From Bacteroidales bacterium (lineage in GTDB: Bacteria; Bacteroidota; Bacteroidia; Bacteroidales; UBA1402), in the NCBI GenBank assembly GCA_023230125.1, contig JALNXZ010000010.1, positions 1 to 14,975 of the forward strand: a stretch of DNA of 14,975 nucleotides, in the 5' to 3' direction. The notes below the pieces were generated by a model. It worked only from the letters and a program-made list of their open reading frames with translations. It did not search any database and had not been told where the DNA came from. The translations under genes were made by a program, and so were the position numbers. This document shows, one piece after another, positions 1-7,900 of the stretch. How positions within the stretch are numbered: position 1 is the stretch's first letter; each line of letters opens with the position of its first letter.

Positions 1-2
1 AT

Positions 3-1037
3 TCAACCATTTCTTAAAGAGGATCTTTTGACAATCAATTCAGGCTCCAATACAGCCATTGATTGTTTCGTAGACTCACCATTTTTGATTTTATCCACCA
101 GAATATCCACAGCCGTTTTTCCAATCTGCTCTACAGGTTGTTTGATATAAGAAACGGGGCATTCATATAAATCAAAAACATCACTTTCGTCAAAGCCAAC
201 AACAGCAACATCATCCGGAATCTTTACATTCATTTCCTTCAGACAAGTCAAACCGTGAATGGAAAGCATATTCGTTGAAAATAGGATCGCTTCTGTTTTG
301 TCCTTTTCAACAAACCTTTTCACTGTCCCAAATACATCAGACTTCGTGTTTGAGAAACTCACCTGCTTCACGTTGATCTGTTTTTCCAATCCTGCTTTCC
401 GCATCGTATCCTTGTAACCGGAAATTCTATCCATTACATTGCTCATTTGTGATTGATAAGCTATCAATGAAATTTTCCTAAAACCCTGCTCTATCAAATG
501 CTGAGTTGCAATCACCGTTGCACGGTGATTGTCTAAACACGAAAAGCTGATGTCTATATTTTTAAAGCACCTATCTATCAAGACTATAGGGGTCTTATTT
601 AAATGTAGTTTCTCCATAATTCTCTCGGATCCGTCACAGGGAACAATGATCAAGCCATCGGCACCCTTATTCAACAATACATCAATCAGTTTTTGGGTAT
701 TCGTATATTTTTCATCAGAACTGCCAAAAATAACCGTATAATTTAATTCGTTCGCCCTATTTTCAATCACTCTGGAAATCATAGAAAAAAAGGGGTTGGA
801 GATATCTGTGACTATCAGACCTATCAGTTGTGTTTTGCCACCCCGCAAGTTCCTGGCCATTAAATTGGGGGTATAATTCATTTCTTTAACCTTAGCCATC
901 ACCCGACCAGCCATTTCATCAGCAATGCGATATTGTTTGGCTTTCCCATTGATTACCAGGGAAACTAAAGTAGTAGAAACGCCGACTGCTTTTGCAACAT
1001 CTTTTATAGATACTTTCTTATTCTCAAATTCTTTCAT
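3..1037 (-). CDS. LacI-family transcriptional regulator
   Basis: A 344-residue one-component DNA-binding repressor or activator of the LacI/GalR family. Numbered from the chosen start, residues 9-30 (VSIKDVAKAVGVSTTLVSLV) form the helix-turn-helix. Residues around 55-70 (NLMARNLRGG) are the hinge helix that enters the minor groove. About 72-340 is the periplasmic-binding-protein-like effector domain, with the typical IGLIVTDISNPFF opening and VAVVGFDESDVF near the end. An in-frame ATG lies 11 codons upstream at 1070, but the start at 1037 (MKEFENKKVSIKDV) gives the usual distance to the HTH. Neither start has a Shine-Dalgarno sequence, as is normal in Bacteroidota. The gene is complete, with a TGA stop at 3-5. 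Its targets are not visible. Most relatives respond to a sugar or sugar phosphate, and carbohydrate genes beyond the left edge are the likeliest regulon. The sugar ligand is inference; the family call is secure. Confidence 0.95.
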   Translation of the reverse strand: MKEFENKKVSIKDVAKAVGVSTTLVSLVINGKAKQYRIADEMAGRVMAKVKEMNYTPNLMARNLRGGKTQLIGLIVTDISNPFFSMISRVIENRANELNYTVIFGSSDEKYTNTQKLIDVLLNKGADGLIIVPCDGSERIMEKLHLNKTPIVLIDRCFKNIDISFSCLDNHRATVIATQHLIEQGFRKISLIAYQSQMSNVMDRISGYKDTMRKAGLEKQINVKQVSFSNTKSDVFGTVKRFVEKDKTEAILFSTNMLSIHGLTCLKEMNVKIPDDVAVVGFDESDVFDLYECPVSYIKQPVEQIGKTAVDILVDKIKNGESTKQSMAVLEPELIVKRSSLRNG

Positions 1038-1118
1038 ATCGTGCGAAAATAATTTTCCAATGAACCGCAAAACACAATTACATTAAATTCATGCTTTTAT
1101 TGCGATTACAAAAGTTTC

Positions 1119-1127
1119 GCAAAGCTA
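1119..1127 (-). promoter_or_regulatory. Candidate -7 promoter element for the LacI-type regulator
   Basis: Read on the minus strand this is TAGCTTTGC, an exact match to the Bacteroidota -7 consensus TAnnTTTGC. It would start transcription about 75 nt before the ATG at 1037. No clear TTG (-33) sits 18-21 nt upstream, so the call rests on the -7 match and its position only. Confidence 0.35.
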
Positions 1128-1304
1128 ACAATTTTCTTTTCAGAATACTTTTTCCGACTTTTTTTGTCTATATCTTTTATCCCGACTGTTACTGGATTTA
1201 ACTTCTTCATCATTAATCATGTATTTCCACTCAGAAAAGCGACATCATACTCAATCAGAGCAAAAAAACACTTTTTCCAAGTCTTAGCGCATCGAGCAAC
1301 CTGA

Positions 1305-1559
1305 ATTATACCAACGGTAAAATACGGAATACTGCCGGAGACTATGTCAGGAACTTTAACAGGTGGCCTTATCGTTATCTTGCTCGGCGTCATGTCATCG
1401 TACAGCATCAAGTGGATAGCGAACTGGCCGATAGAAATTCAGGCTTACTCTGTTTTTCTGTCTTTTTTGGTTTGCTCCGTCACCGGAATATTTTTCGGGT
1501 GGTATCCTGCAAAGCGGGCATAAGAACTGGATCCGATAGAATCAATCCGTTACGAATAA
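1305..1559 (+). pseudogene. Remnant of a MacB/FtsX-type ABC transporter permease, C-terminal end
   Basis: In the frame starting at 1305 the sequence reads through GTLTGGLIVILLGVMSSYSI, then a second hydrophobic stretch (VFLSFLVCSVTGIFFGWYPA), then KRA, a TAA at 1521, then ELDPIESIRYE and a final TAA at 1557. This is the C-terminus of MacB-like permeases: two membrane helices, the cytoplasmic 'GxYPAxKAAxLDPIEALRYE' tail and the gene end. The stop at 1521 replaces the small residue normally found in 'KAA'. Another in-frame stop at 1302 cuts off the upstream part. Between about 1200 and 1300 the same frame is open but only vaguely like the 'REIGIRKALGAT' segment, and the ATP-binding partner and periplasmic domain are absent. 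The intact family exports peptides or macrolides across the inner membrane; this copy cannot. Two stops plus massive 5' loss point to an old deletion. Small open frames here on both strands are not genes. Confidence 0.65.
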
Positions 1560-1572
1560 AAGCAAACTTTAA

Positions 1573-1624
1573 AATATGCCATTATGACATTATACAACCA
1601 AATATAATGTCATAATGGCATATT
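1573..1624. promoter_or_regulatory. Perfect 22-bp inverted repeat upstream of clpB, candidate operator
   Basis: Arms 1573-1594 and 1603-1624 are exact reverse complements around an 8-nt spacer (CAACCAAA). Each arm contains a quasi-palindrome of its own, TGCCATTATGACA (1577-1589) and TGTCATAATGGCA (1608-1620), both fitting TGYCATWATGRCA. Their centres are 31 bp apart, about three helical turns, so two dimeric proteins could bind the same DNA face. The repeat ends 51 bp before the clpB ATG. It is AT-rich and has no T-run after the stem, which argues against an intrinsic terminator, although it also lies just past the permease remnant. It does not match CIRCE, the HrcA site. Which protein binds it is unknown. 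Confidence 0.5.
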
Positions 1625-1675
1625 GATTGTTTGGCAAAACAATTGCTGCTTCATCGTTGTTATAAACAAACAACT

Positions 1676-4264
1676 ATGAACTTCAACAATTTTACCATCA
1701 AATCACAGGAAGCTGTTCAAAAAGCCATCGAATTGGCTCAGGGAAGACAACAGCAAGCCATCGAAACGCCACACCTTTTAAAAGGAGTCATGGAAGTCGG
1801 AGAAAATGTGACCAATTTCCTTTTCCAAAAATCCGGAGCAAACCCAAATACACTCAATACAGCTTTAGACAAACTGCTGAACAGCTATCCGCGGGTAAGC
1901 AATGCCGAACCCTATCTTTCCCGGGAGACCAATGCCGTCATCCGGAAAGCGATCGAATATTCCACCAAGGAAGGCGACCAGTTCGTTTCACTGGAATTCA
2001 TTCTTTTGGCTTTACTCACCGAAAAGAATGCTGTCTCTGGTTTATTAAAGGATGCAGGCCTCACCGAACAGGTCATGCATGAAGCCATCCGGGAACTGAG
2101 AAAGGGTTCTAAAGTCAACAGCCAGTCTGCTGAAGACACCTACAACGCCCTAAACAAATACGCCATCAATTTAAATGAGCGCGCACGTTCAGGCAAATTG
2201 GATCCAGTTATCGGCCGTGATGAAGAAATCAGACGGGTACTGCAAATCCTAAGCCGGCGTACCAAAAACAATCCCATCCTGATTGGAGAACCCGGGACGG
2301 GAAAAACAGCCATTGCCGAAGGTCTGGCTCACCGTATCATCCGTGGTGATGTACCGGATAATCTGAAAAGCAAACAATTATTTTCTCTGGATATGGGTGC
2401 ATTGGTGGCCGGAGCCAAATACAAAGGCGAATTTGAGGAACGTTTGAAATCGGTCATCAATGAAGTGATTCAGTCTGAAGGTGAAATCATCCTTTTCATC
2501 GATGAAATTCACACCTTGGTTGGAGCAGGCGGGGGCGAAGGAGCCATGGATGCAGCCAACATCCTCAAGCCAGCGTTGGCTAAAGGCGAACTCCGAGCCA
2601 TCGGTGCAACCACGCTCAACGAATATCAAAAATATTTCGAAAAGGATAAAGCTCTGGAACGTCGTTTCCAGATTGTTCAGGTCAACGAACCGGACGAAGC
2701 CAGCACTATTTCCATCCTGCGTGGTCTGAAAGAACGTTATGAAAACCACCACAAGGTCAGAATTAAGGATGATGCCCTAATTGCCGCCGTAGAACTTTCA
2801 AGCCGGTACATCACCGACCGTTTTCTCCCGGACAAGGCCATCGACCTGATGGATGAAGCAGCAGCCAAACTGAGAATGGAAATTGATTCCGTTCCTGAAG
2901 AGCTTGATATCATCGAACGGAATATCATGCAGCTGGAGATCGAGCGTGAAGCCATCAAACGCGAAAACGACCAAACTAAGTTGTCTCAGCTCAATCAAGA
3001 AATAGCCAACCAAAAGGAAGAAAGCAGCAAGATCAAAGCAAAATGGAGTTCCGAAAAAGAACAAATCAACAAAATCCAGCAAGGCAAGATTGACCTGGAA
3101 AACTTGAAATATGAAGCCGAAAGAGCCGAAAGAGAAGGCGATTACGGTAAAGTGGCCGAAATCCGCTACGGAAAGATGAAAGAAACCCAGGCAACCATTG
3201 ACAGCACCAAGGAGAAGCTGCATCAGATGCAGGGAGATAGCCCAATCATCAAGGAAGAAGTGGATGTCCAAGATATTGCAGACATCGTTTCCCGTTGGAC
3301 AGGAATACCTGTCAACAAGATGATGCAGAGCGAAAAAGACAAGCTGCTCCACCTGGAAGAAGAATTGCATAAACGGGTCATCGGACAGGAAGAAGCCATT
3401 GCCGCCGTTTCTGATGCTGTGCGCCGAAGCCGGGCGGGTCTGAACGACCCCAAACGCCCCATCGGATCCTTTATTTTCCTTGGAACGACAGGTGTCGGGA
3501 AAACAGAATTGGCCAAAGCATTGGCAGATTATCTATTTGACGATGAAAACAAAATGACCAGAATCGACATGTCTGAATATCAGGAAAAATTTTCCGTTAC
3601 CCGACTGATTGGTTCTCCTCCGGGATACATAGGTTACGACGAAGGTGGTCAGTTGACGGAAGCCATCAGGCATAAACCCTACTCTGTCGTCCTGTTTGAC
3701 GAAATCGAAAAAGCACACCCGGATGTTTTTAACGTGCTCTTGCAGGTTTTAGACGACGGCAGGCTGACAGACAACAAAGGCAGGGTGGTCAATTTCAAGA
3801 ACACCATCATTATCATGACCTCCAATATCGGTTCGTCGTTGATCAGGGATAGTTTTGCAAAGATGACAAATGCCAATCGGGATGAAGTCATGGAATCGAC
3901 CAGAAAATCCTTTTTCGAATTACTGAAACAAACCATCCGGCCGGAATTCCTGAACCGTATTGATGAATTGATCATGTTTACACCGCTAAGCCAGTCTGAA
4001 ATCAGACAGGTTGTAAATCTGCAACTGAACGGCATCACCAGGCAACTGGAAGAAAGCGGTATCAAGCTGGAAGTAACAGACAAGGCCCTCGACTGGATTG
4101 CAAAAATCGGATACGATCCTCAATACGGTGCAAGACCCATCAAGCGTGTATTACAACGTAATTTGCTCAATGAGTTATCCAAGCGTCTGATTGCACAAGA
4201 CGTCAACCGATCGGTACCGATCGTGGTGGATGAAGTTAAAGACGCTTTGGTTTTTAGAAACTAA
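1676..4264 (+). CDS. clpB: ATP-dependent chaperone ClpB (Hsp100 disaggregase)
   Basis: Cytosolic hexameric AAA+ machine that, with DnaK/DnaJ/GrpE, pulls polypeptides out of heat-induced aggregates through its central pore. The 862 residues contain the N domain (about 1-145), AAA-1 (Walker A GEPGTGKT at 204-211; Walker B FIDEIH with D276/E277; pore loop AKYKG with Y249), the coiled-coil M domain (about 390-525, very rich in Lys/Glu/Gln), AAA-2 (Walker A GTTGVGKT at 603-610; Walker B LFDEIE with D675/E676; pore loop GYIGYDEGG) and the C-terminal domain with the GARPIKR sensor-2 motif. All catalytic residues are present and there is no ClpP-binding IGF/L loop, so it is ClpB and not ClpA or ClpC. 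The frame is open to a TTG at 1631, but MNFNNFTIKSQEAVQ at 1676 is the usual ClpB N-terminus and gives the family length. It appears to be monocistronic, preceded by a long inverted repeat and followed by a terminator. Confidence 0.98.
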   Translation: MNFNNFTIKSQEAVQKAIELAQGRQQQAIETPHLLKGVMEVGENVTNFLFQKSGANPNTLNTALDKLLNSYPRVSNAEPYLSRETNAVIRKAIEYSTKEGDQFVSLEFILLALLTEKNAVSGLLKDAGLTEQVMHEAIRELRKGSKVNSQSAEDTYNALNKYAINLNERARSGKLDPVIGRDEEIRRVLQILSRRTKNNPILIGEPGTGKTAIAEGLAHRIIRGDVPDNLKSKQLFSLDMGALVAGAKYKGEFEERLKSVINEVIQSEGEIILFIDEIHTLVGAGGGEGAMDAANILKPALAKGELRAIGATTLNEYQKYFEKDKALERRFQIVQVNEPDEASTISILRGLKERYENHHKVRIKDDALIAAVELSSRYITDRFLPDKAIDLMDEAAAKLRMEIDSVPEELDIIERNIMQLEIEREAIKRENDQTKLSQLNQEIANQKEESSKIKAKWSSEKEQINKIQQGKIDLENLKYEAERAEREGDYGKVAEIRYGKMKETQATIDSTKEKLHQMQGDSPIIKEEVDVQDIADIVSRWTGIPVNKMMQSEKDKLLHLEEELHKRVIGQEEAIAAVSDAVRRSRAGLNDPKRPIGSFIFLGTTGVGKTELAKALADYLFDDENKMTRIDMSEYQEKFSVTRLIGSPPGYIGYDEGGQLTEAIRHKPYSVVLFDEIEKAHPDVFNVLLQVLDDGRLTDNKGRVVNFKNTIIIMTSNIGSSLIRDSFAKMTNANRDEVMESTRKSFFELLKQTIRPEFLNRIDELIMFTPLSQSEIRQVVNLQLNGITRQLEESGIKLEVTDKALDWIAKIGYDPQYGARPIKRVLQRNLLNELSKRLIAQDVNRSVPIVVDEVKDALVFRN

Positions 4265-4285
4265 TTTTCATTTTAGCATATCATC

Positions 4286-4322
4286 AAGGAGGGTGTATCA
4301 TAAGTCTGGTACACCCTCTTTG
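4286..4322 (+). terminator. Intrinsic terminator of clpB
   Basis: A stem of AGGGTGTA (4290-4297) with TACACCCT (4310-4317), extended outward by G-C, a G-T wobble and two A-T pairs, encloses a 12-nt loop. A short T stretch (CTCTTTG) follows. It begins 22 nt after the clpB stop. Its GAGGGTGT...ACACCCTC core resembles the terminator at 11600, a common form in this lineage. Confidence 0.75.
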
Positions 4323-4355
4323 TATTCGTACTCCAAAAAAACTTATGAGACAACC
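4291..4355. repeat. Imperfect 15-bp inverted repeat, possible insertion-sequence end relic
   Basis: GGGTGTATCATAAGT (4291-4305) and ACTTATGAGACAACC (4341-4355) match as reverse complements at 13 of 15 positions, with 35 nt between. The left arm overlaps the clpB terminator stem. The right arm, read inward as GGTTGTCTCATAAGT, resembles terminal repeats of some insertion sequences as I recall them. No transposase remains between or near the arms. It could equally be a chance extension of the terminator. Confidence 0.35.
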
Positions 4356-4904
4356 TGCTTTTCATCATAATATCCTTCAAAAATGCAGGCTGGAAGTTAT
4401 TCGAGCCATACCATTTCCCATCAAATAATTAGCCCAGAATTAAATAGTAGTGGCTCAGAGAATATGGAGTAAAGGATTTAATCAGAGTAATATCTTAATA
4501 TTATAAGATTATATTAAGTTTATACAAGATTTCATATAGATATAGAATTTTTTGCATCATATATCTTTGGATTTTTTATGCGATAGATTATACTCTATAA
4601 CGCTATTTTACTAAATATTTTAAAAGAATTTTTTATTAAGCTATCTCTTACGGAGCAGAACAGTTTAATATTATTTTGCAGGCTTAGCCTGCTAATAGCT
4701 CTTTGAAATGTTATAACATCAATCAAACAAATTGAAATTTTCGCTATTAGTCCCTTCCTCTTTTTAACTCTTATCAGCTATTTATCTTTAACAGCCGCTG
4801 TTTTAGACTCGTGCAACACAGCAACAACCTATTCTGAATTTTGCATTTATATTTTATTTTTTTAAGTGTTTTTTTATTTTATTATTAACTAATTAAAAAT
4901 TTTT
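4356..4904. other. Long AT-rich non-coding region between clpB and the first beta-helix gene
   Basis: No open frame here has recognisable protein content on either strand. The left half (to about 4620) is very AT-rich and contains only a minor 6-bp inverted repeat (ATCTTA at 4492, TAAGAT at 4504). The right half looks like a promoter and leader for the gene at 4905: a weak -7-like TTATTTTGC at 4671, structured elements at 4678-4719, and a tight palindrome AACAGC-C-GCTGTT at 4790-4802. The last 40 nt are almost pure A/T, the usual ribosome-loading context in Bacteroidota. The segment from about 4815 to the ATG is loosely alignable with the leader before 8700 (shared CCTxTTCT and TTTATTATTAAC-like blocks), so the duplication probably included it. 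Confidence 0.6.
4671..4719 (+). promoter_or_regulatory. Candidate promoter and boxA-containing leader for the first beta-helix gene
   Basis: TTATTTTGC (4671-4679) differs from the -7 consensus TAnnTTTGC at one position. It runs into a perfect hairpin GCAGGC-TTA-GCCTGC (4678-4692). Next is AGCTCTTTGAAAT (4697-4709), whose GCTCTTT matches the core of the boxA antitermination signal of rRNA leaders. It overlaps a perfect 12-bp palindrome ATGTTATAACAT (4708-4719). A transcript starting here would carry a leader of over 200 nt. No TTG is seen at -33, so the promoter part is weak; the symmetric elements are exact. Confidence 0.35.
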
Positions 4905-7900
4905 ATGATGAAAATTTTCTTTAAAAATCAAGAAGGACCATCATTAAAGCTCTTTAATTCAGCAAAAATGCTGATTACCGGAGTTATCTTTATGTTGGTT
5001 TCCATGTTCGCCGGAGCGGCAACTTATTATGTTTCCACAACAGGGAAGGATACCAACAACGGTACACAAGAATCGCCGTGGTCAATAACACATGCATTTT
5101 CCACTGCCGCAGCAGGAGATATCGTGAACATTAAAGGCGGCAACTACGGCCATTTACATCTTGTCGTAGCAAAAAGCGGTATCTCCGGATCGCCAATCAC
5201 GTTTCAAGCACAGGCCGGTACCGGCACGCCAACACTCAATGGAGTTGACTGGCTCGAAAAAGGGATTTCTGCATCAGGAAAATCATATATAACCTTAAAA
5301 GGTCTGCGGGTAAAAAACTACCGATACGGCATTTATTTCAGTAATGGAAGTCACCATACCACGTTTGACGGGTGTGTGGCAGACTCATGTTGCAATACAG
5401 ATTATGTTTATAATGGATGGGATGGCACCGGCATCACACTGCAAAACAGCAATTATGGAACAATAATAAACTGCTCGACAATTGATAACGGTGGATATAA
5501 CATTCACATGGATCATGTGAATTACTGCACCCTTCAAAACTGTACGGCCAAGTGCAAGCAGACAGCAAACAACAAGTTCATGACCGATTATTATATTATC
5601 GTGTCTTGGAGTAGCAATAACACGATAGAAGACTGTTTGGCAGAAGATATAAACGGATCATTCAAAGGAAACCATGGCATCATTTTCAAAGACACACAAA
5701 GTGATACGGGAACGCATAGTGCTAACAACCTGGTTACAGGCTGTATTTCGAAGAAATTCGAAGAGTGTTTTGGTTTTGCACATGGGGCGCACAACAACAC
5801 CGTCGAAAACTGCAACGCTGACAATACCGGTAAAAATTCATCTTTCAACTTCTGTCTTCAAGCTCGAGATGGTGCATCCTATAACACCTTCAGAAATGTT
5901 AAGGCAATAGGCAAAAGTGGATGTGGGGTAGCTTCAGCATACGATGGATCAGAAACATGGGGTCAGACACAGACTGGGAACACTTTCGAAAACTGTAGTT
6001 TTACGGGTGTGGGCAGTACAGGTATGGCAGTTTTCCTACGTAATGCCGTCAGCACAACAATCAAGAACTGCAATATTGTCAATGTGGGTGCTCTTTTCCG
6101 TTTCAGCAAGAGTAACGCTGGATCGGATTTAAACTCAGGAACCGTTCTGAGAAACTGTATCCTTTCAGGTATCACAAACCAGTATGAAACCTCAAATCGA
6201 ACCGCTGCATGGGCAAATAATCTCTCGTCAGAGACCGGATACAGTGACATGGGGAATGTTGCAACCTCCTATACTGATTTTTATGCTGGTTTTACAGCAC
6301 TTACAGGAACCGGGAATGTATCCTCAAATCCATTATTTGCCAGCACAACCGATTTCCATCTCCAATCGCAATACGGAAGGTGGAATGGAACGACATGGGT
6401 TACTGATAATGCAACAAGCCCTTGTATCAATACAGGTAGTACTTCCGATTCTTATGCCAATGAACCGGTTGAAACCGGAGGTGCCGGACGTATCGACATG
6501 GGAATGTATGGTAATACAGCAGAAGCCTCCAAAAAATATCCTACCGGAAACCAAACTCCTTTAGCAGTCATTGATAACATTACTCCAAGTCCCGCAACAC
6601 AAGGCTCTGCTGTTTCCTTCACAGGTACAGGCACCGATGCTGACGGAACGATCGCCGCTTACGAATGGAGTTCAAGCATCAATGGTATTTTCAATACATT
6701 GCAAGATCCAAGTTATTCGGGGTTGAGTGTAGGAACACACACCATCTCTTTCAGAGTACAAGACAATTCCGGTAGTTGGTCAACTTATGCTACGAGAACA
6801 CTTGTTGTTAATGCTGCAGTTTCATATCCAGATTTGGTAGGTTACTGGCCATTGGATGAAAGTACAGGAGCAACTGCTTACGACTCTACTTCATGTGCTA
6901 ATAATGGCACCATATATGGAGCAACACATGTTGCAGGCAAAAAGAACATGGGCTTAAATTTCACTACAGCTACAACAAACGATGTAGAAATACCAAGTTC
7001 TGCCAGTTTAAATGCAATAACAAGTGCCATTACTCTTTCCGCATGGGTAAATGCTGATACCAACACAGCCAATTCCAACATCATAGAAAGATGGATTTAT
7101 GGGACAGGCATCTATCAAAGAGCTTATACTTTGTATGTCGGTACCAATGGAACAATTTCGTTTGGTTTAAGTAACGATGGAACATCCACTAATGCAAAAT
7201 GGATAACTACGACAGAAACCATAAGTAGAAATCAATGGACTCATATCGCTGCAACGTTCGATGGAACAACGATGAAAATATATATTAACGGAACTTTTAG
7301 TAAAAGTTTAGTTCCCGGATTTTCAACCATATTTGTTCCAACAGGAAATGTTCATATCGGAAATTGGCAAACAACCGCCACCACTTGGGAAAATCCATTT
7401 AAGGGCTCATTAGATGAAGTGAGATTGTATAAGAAAGCTTTAAGTGCCTCTGAAATCTTTGGCCTTTATAACAATCCGGCAAATCTTGTTGCTGACTTGA
7501 AATTTAATGAAAATGCAGGTACCATTGCTACTGATAATTCAGGAAACGTGAATACCGGAACATTAACAAACTCGCCAACTTGGACAACCGGTAAAATAGG
7601 CAGTGCGTTGAATTTCACTAATAACTATGTCAACCTTCCAAGCTCAACTAGTTTGAATACTATCACAAGTGCCATTACCCTTTCCACTTGGATAAAAGCA
7701 AGTGCCAATACAGCCAATTCTACAATCATTGGAAGATGGCTTTACGGAACAGGTGTCAATCAAAGATCCTTTATCTTATATGTCGGCAGCACTGGGACAC
7801 TTTCTTTTGGTTTAAGTAATGATGGGACATCCACCAACGCAAAATGGCTGACTACAACAGCCACCATCACCAGAGATGTATGGACCTATGTTACCGCTAC

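Noticed and set aside
3..1037. LacI-type protein as local regulator of the beta-helix pair
   Set aside because: Separated by clpB and two terminators or operators, and no shared palindromic operator was found upstream of the pair; kept only as a speculation.
1217..1615. Two adjacent open frames of about 65 codons on opposite strands upstream of clpB
   Set aside because: Both are out of frame with, or antisense to, the recognisable MacB-type permease remnant and show no protein features of their own.
1573..1624. CIRCE element or intrinsic terminator
   Set aside because: Sequence does not fit TTAGCACTC-N9-GAGTGCTAA, and the AT-rich stem is not followed by a T-run.
1631..1675. TTG start for clpB adding 15 residues
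   Set aside because: The family N-terminus begins at the ATG at 1676, and the extension (MAKQLLLHRCYKQTT) has no match to ClpB.
2798..3370. 190-codon open frame on the minus strand inside clpB, and several shorter ones nearby
   Set aside because: Fully antisense to conserved ClpB M-domain sequence; Phe/Leu-rich composition is the complement of Lys/Glu/Gln codons. No family resemblance.
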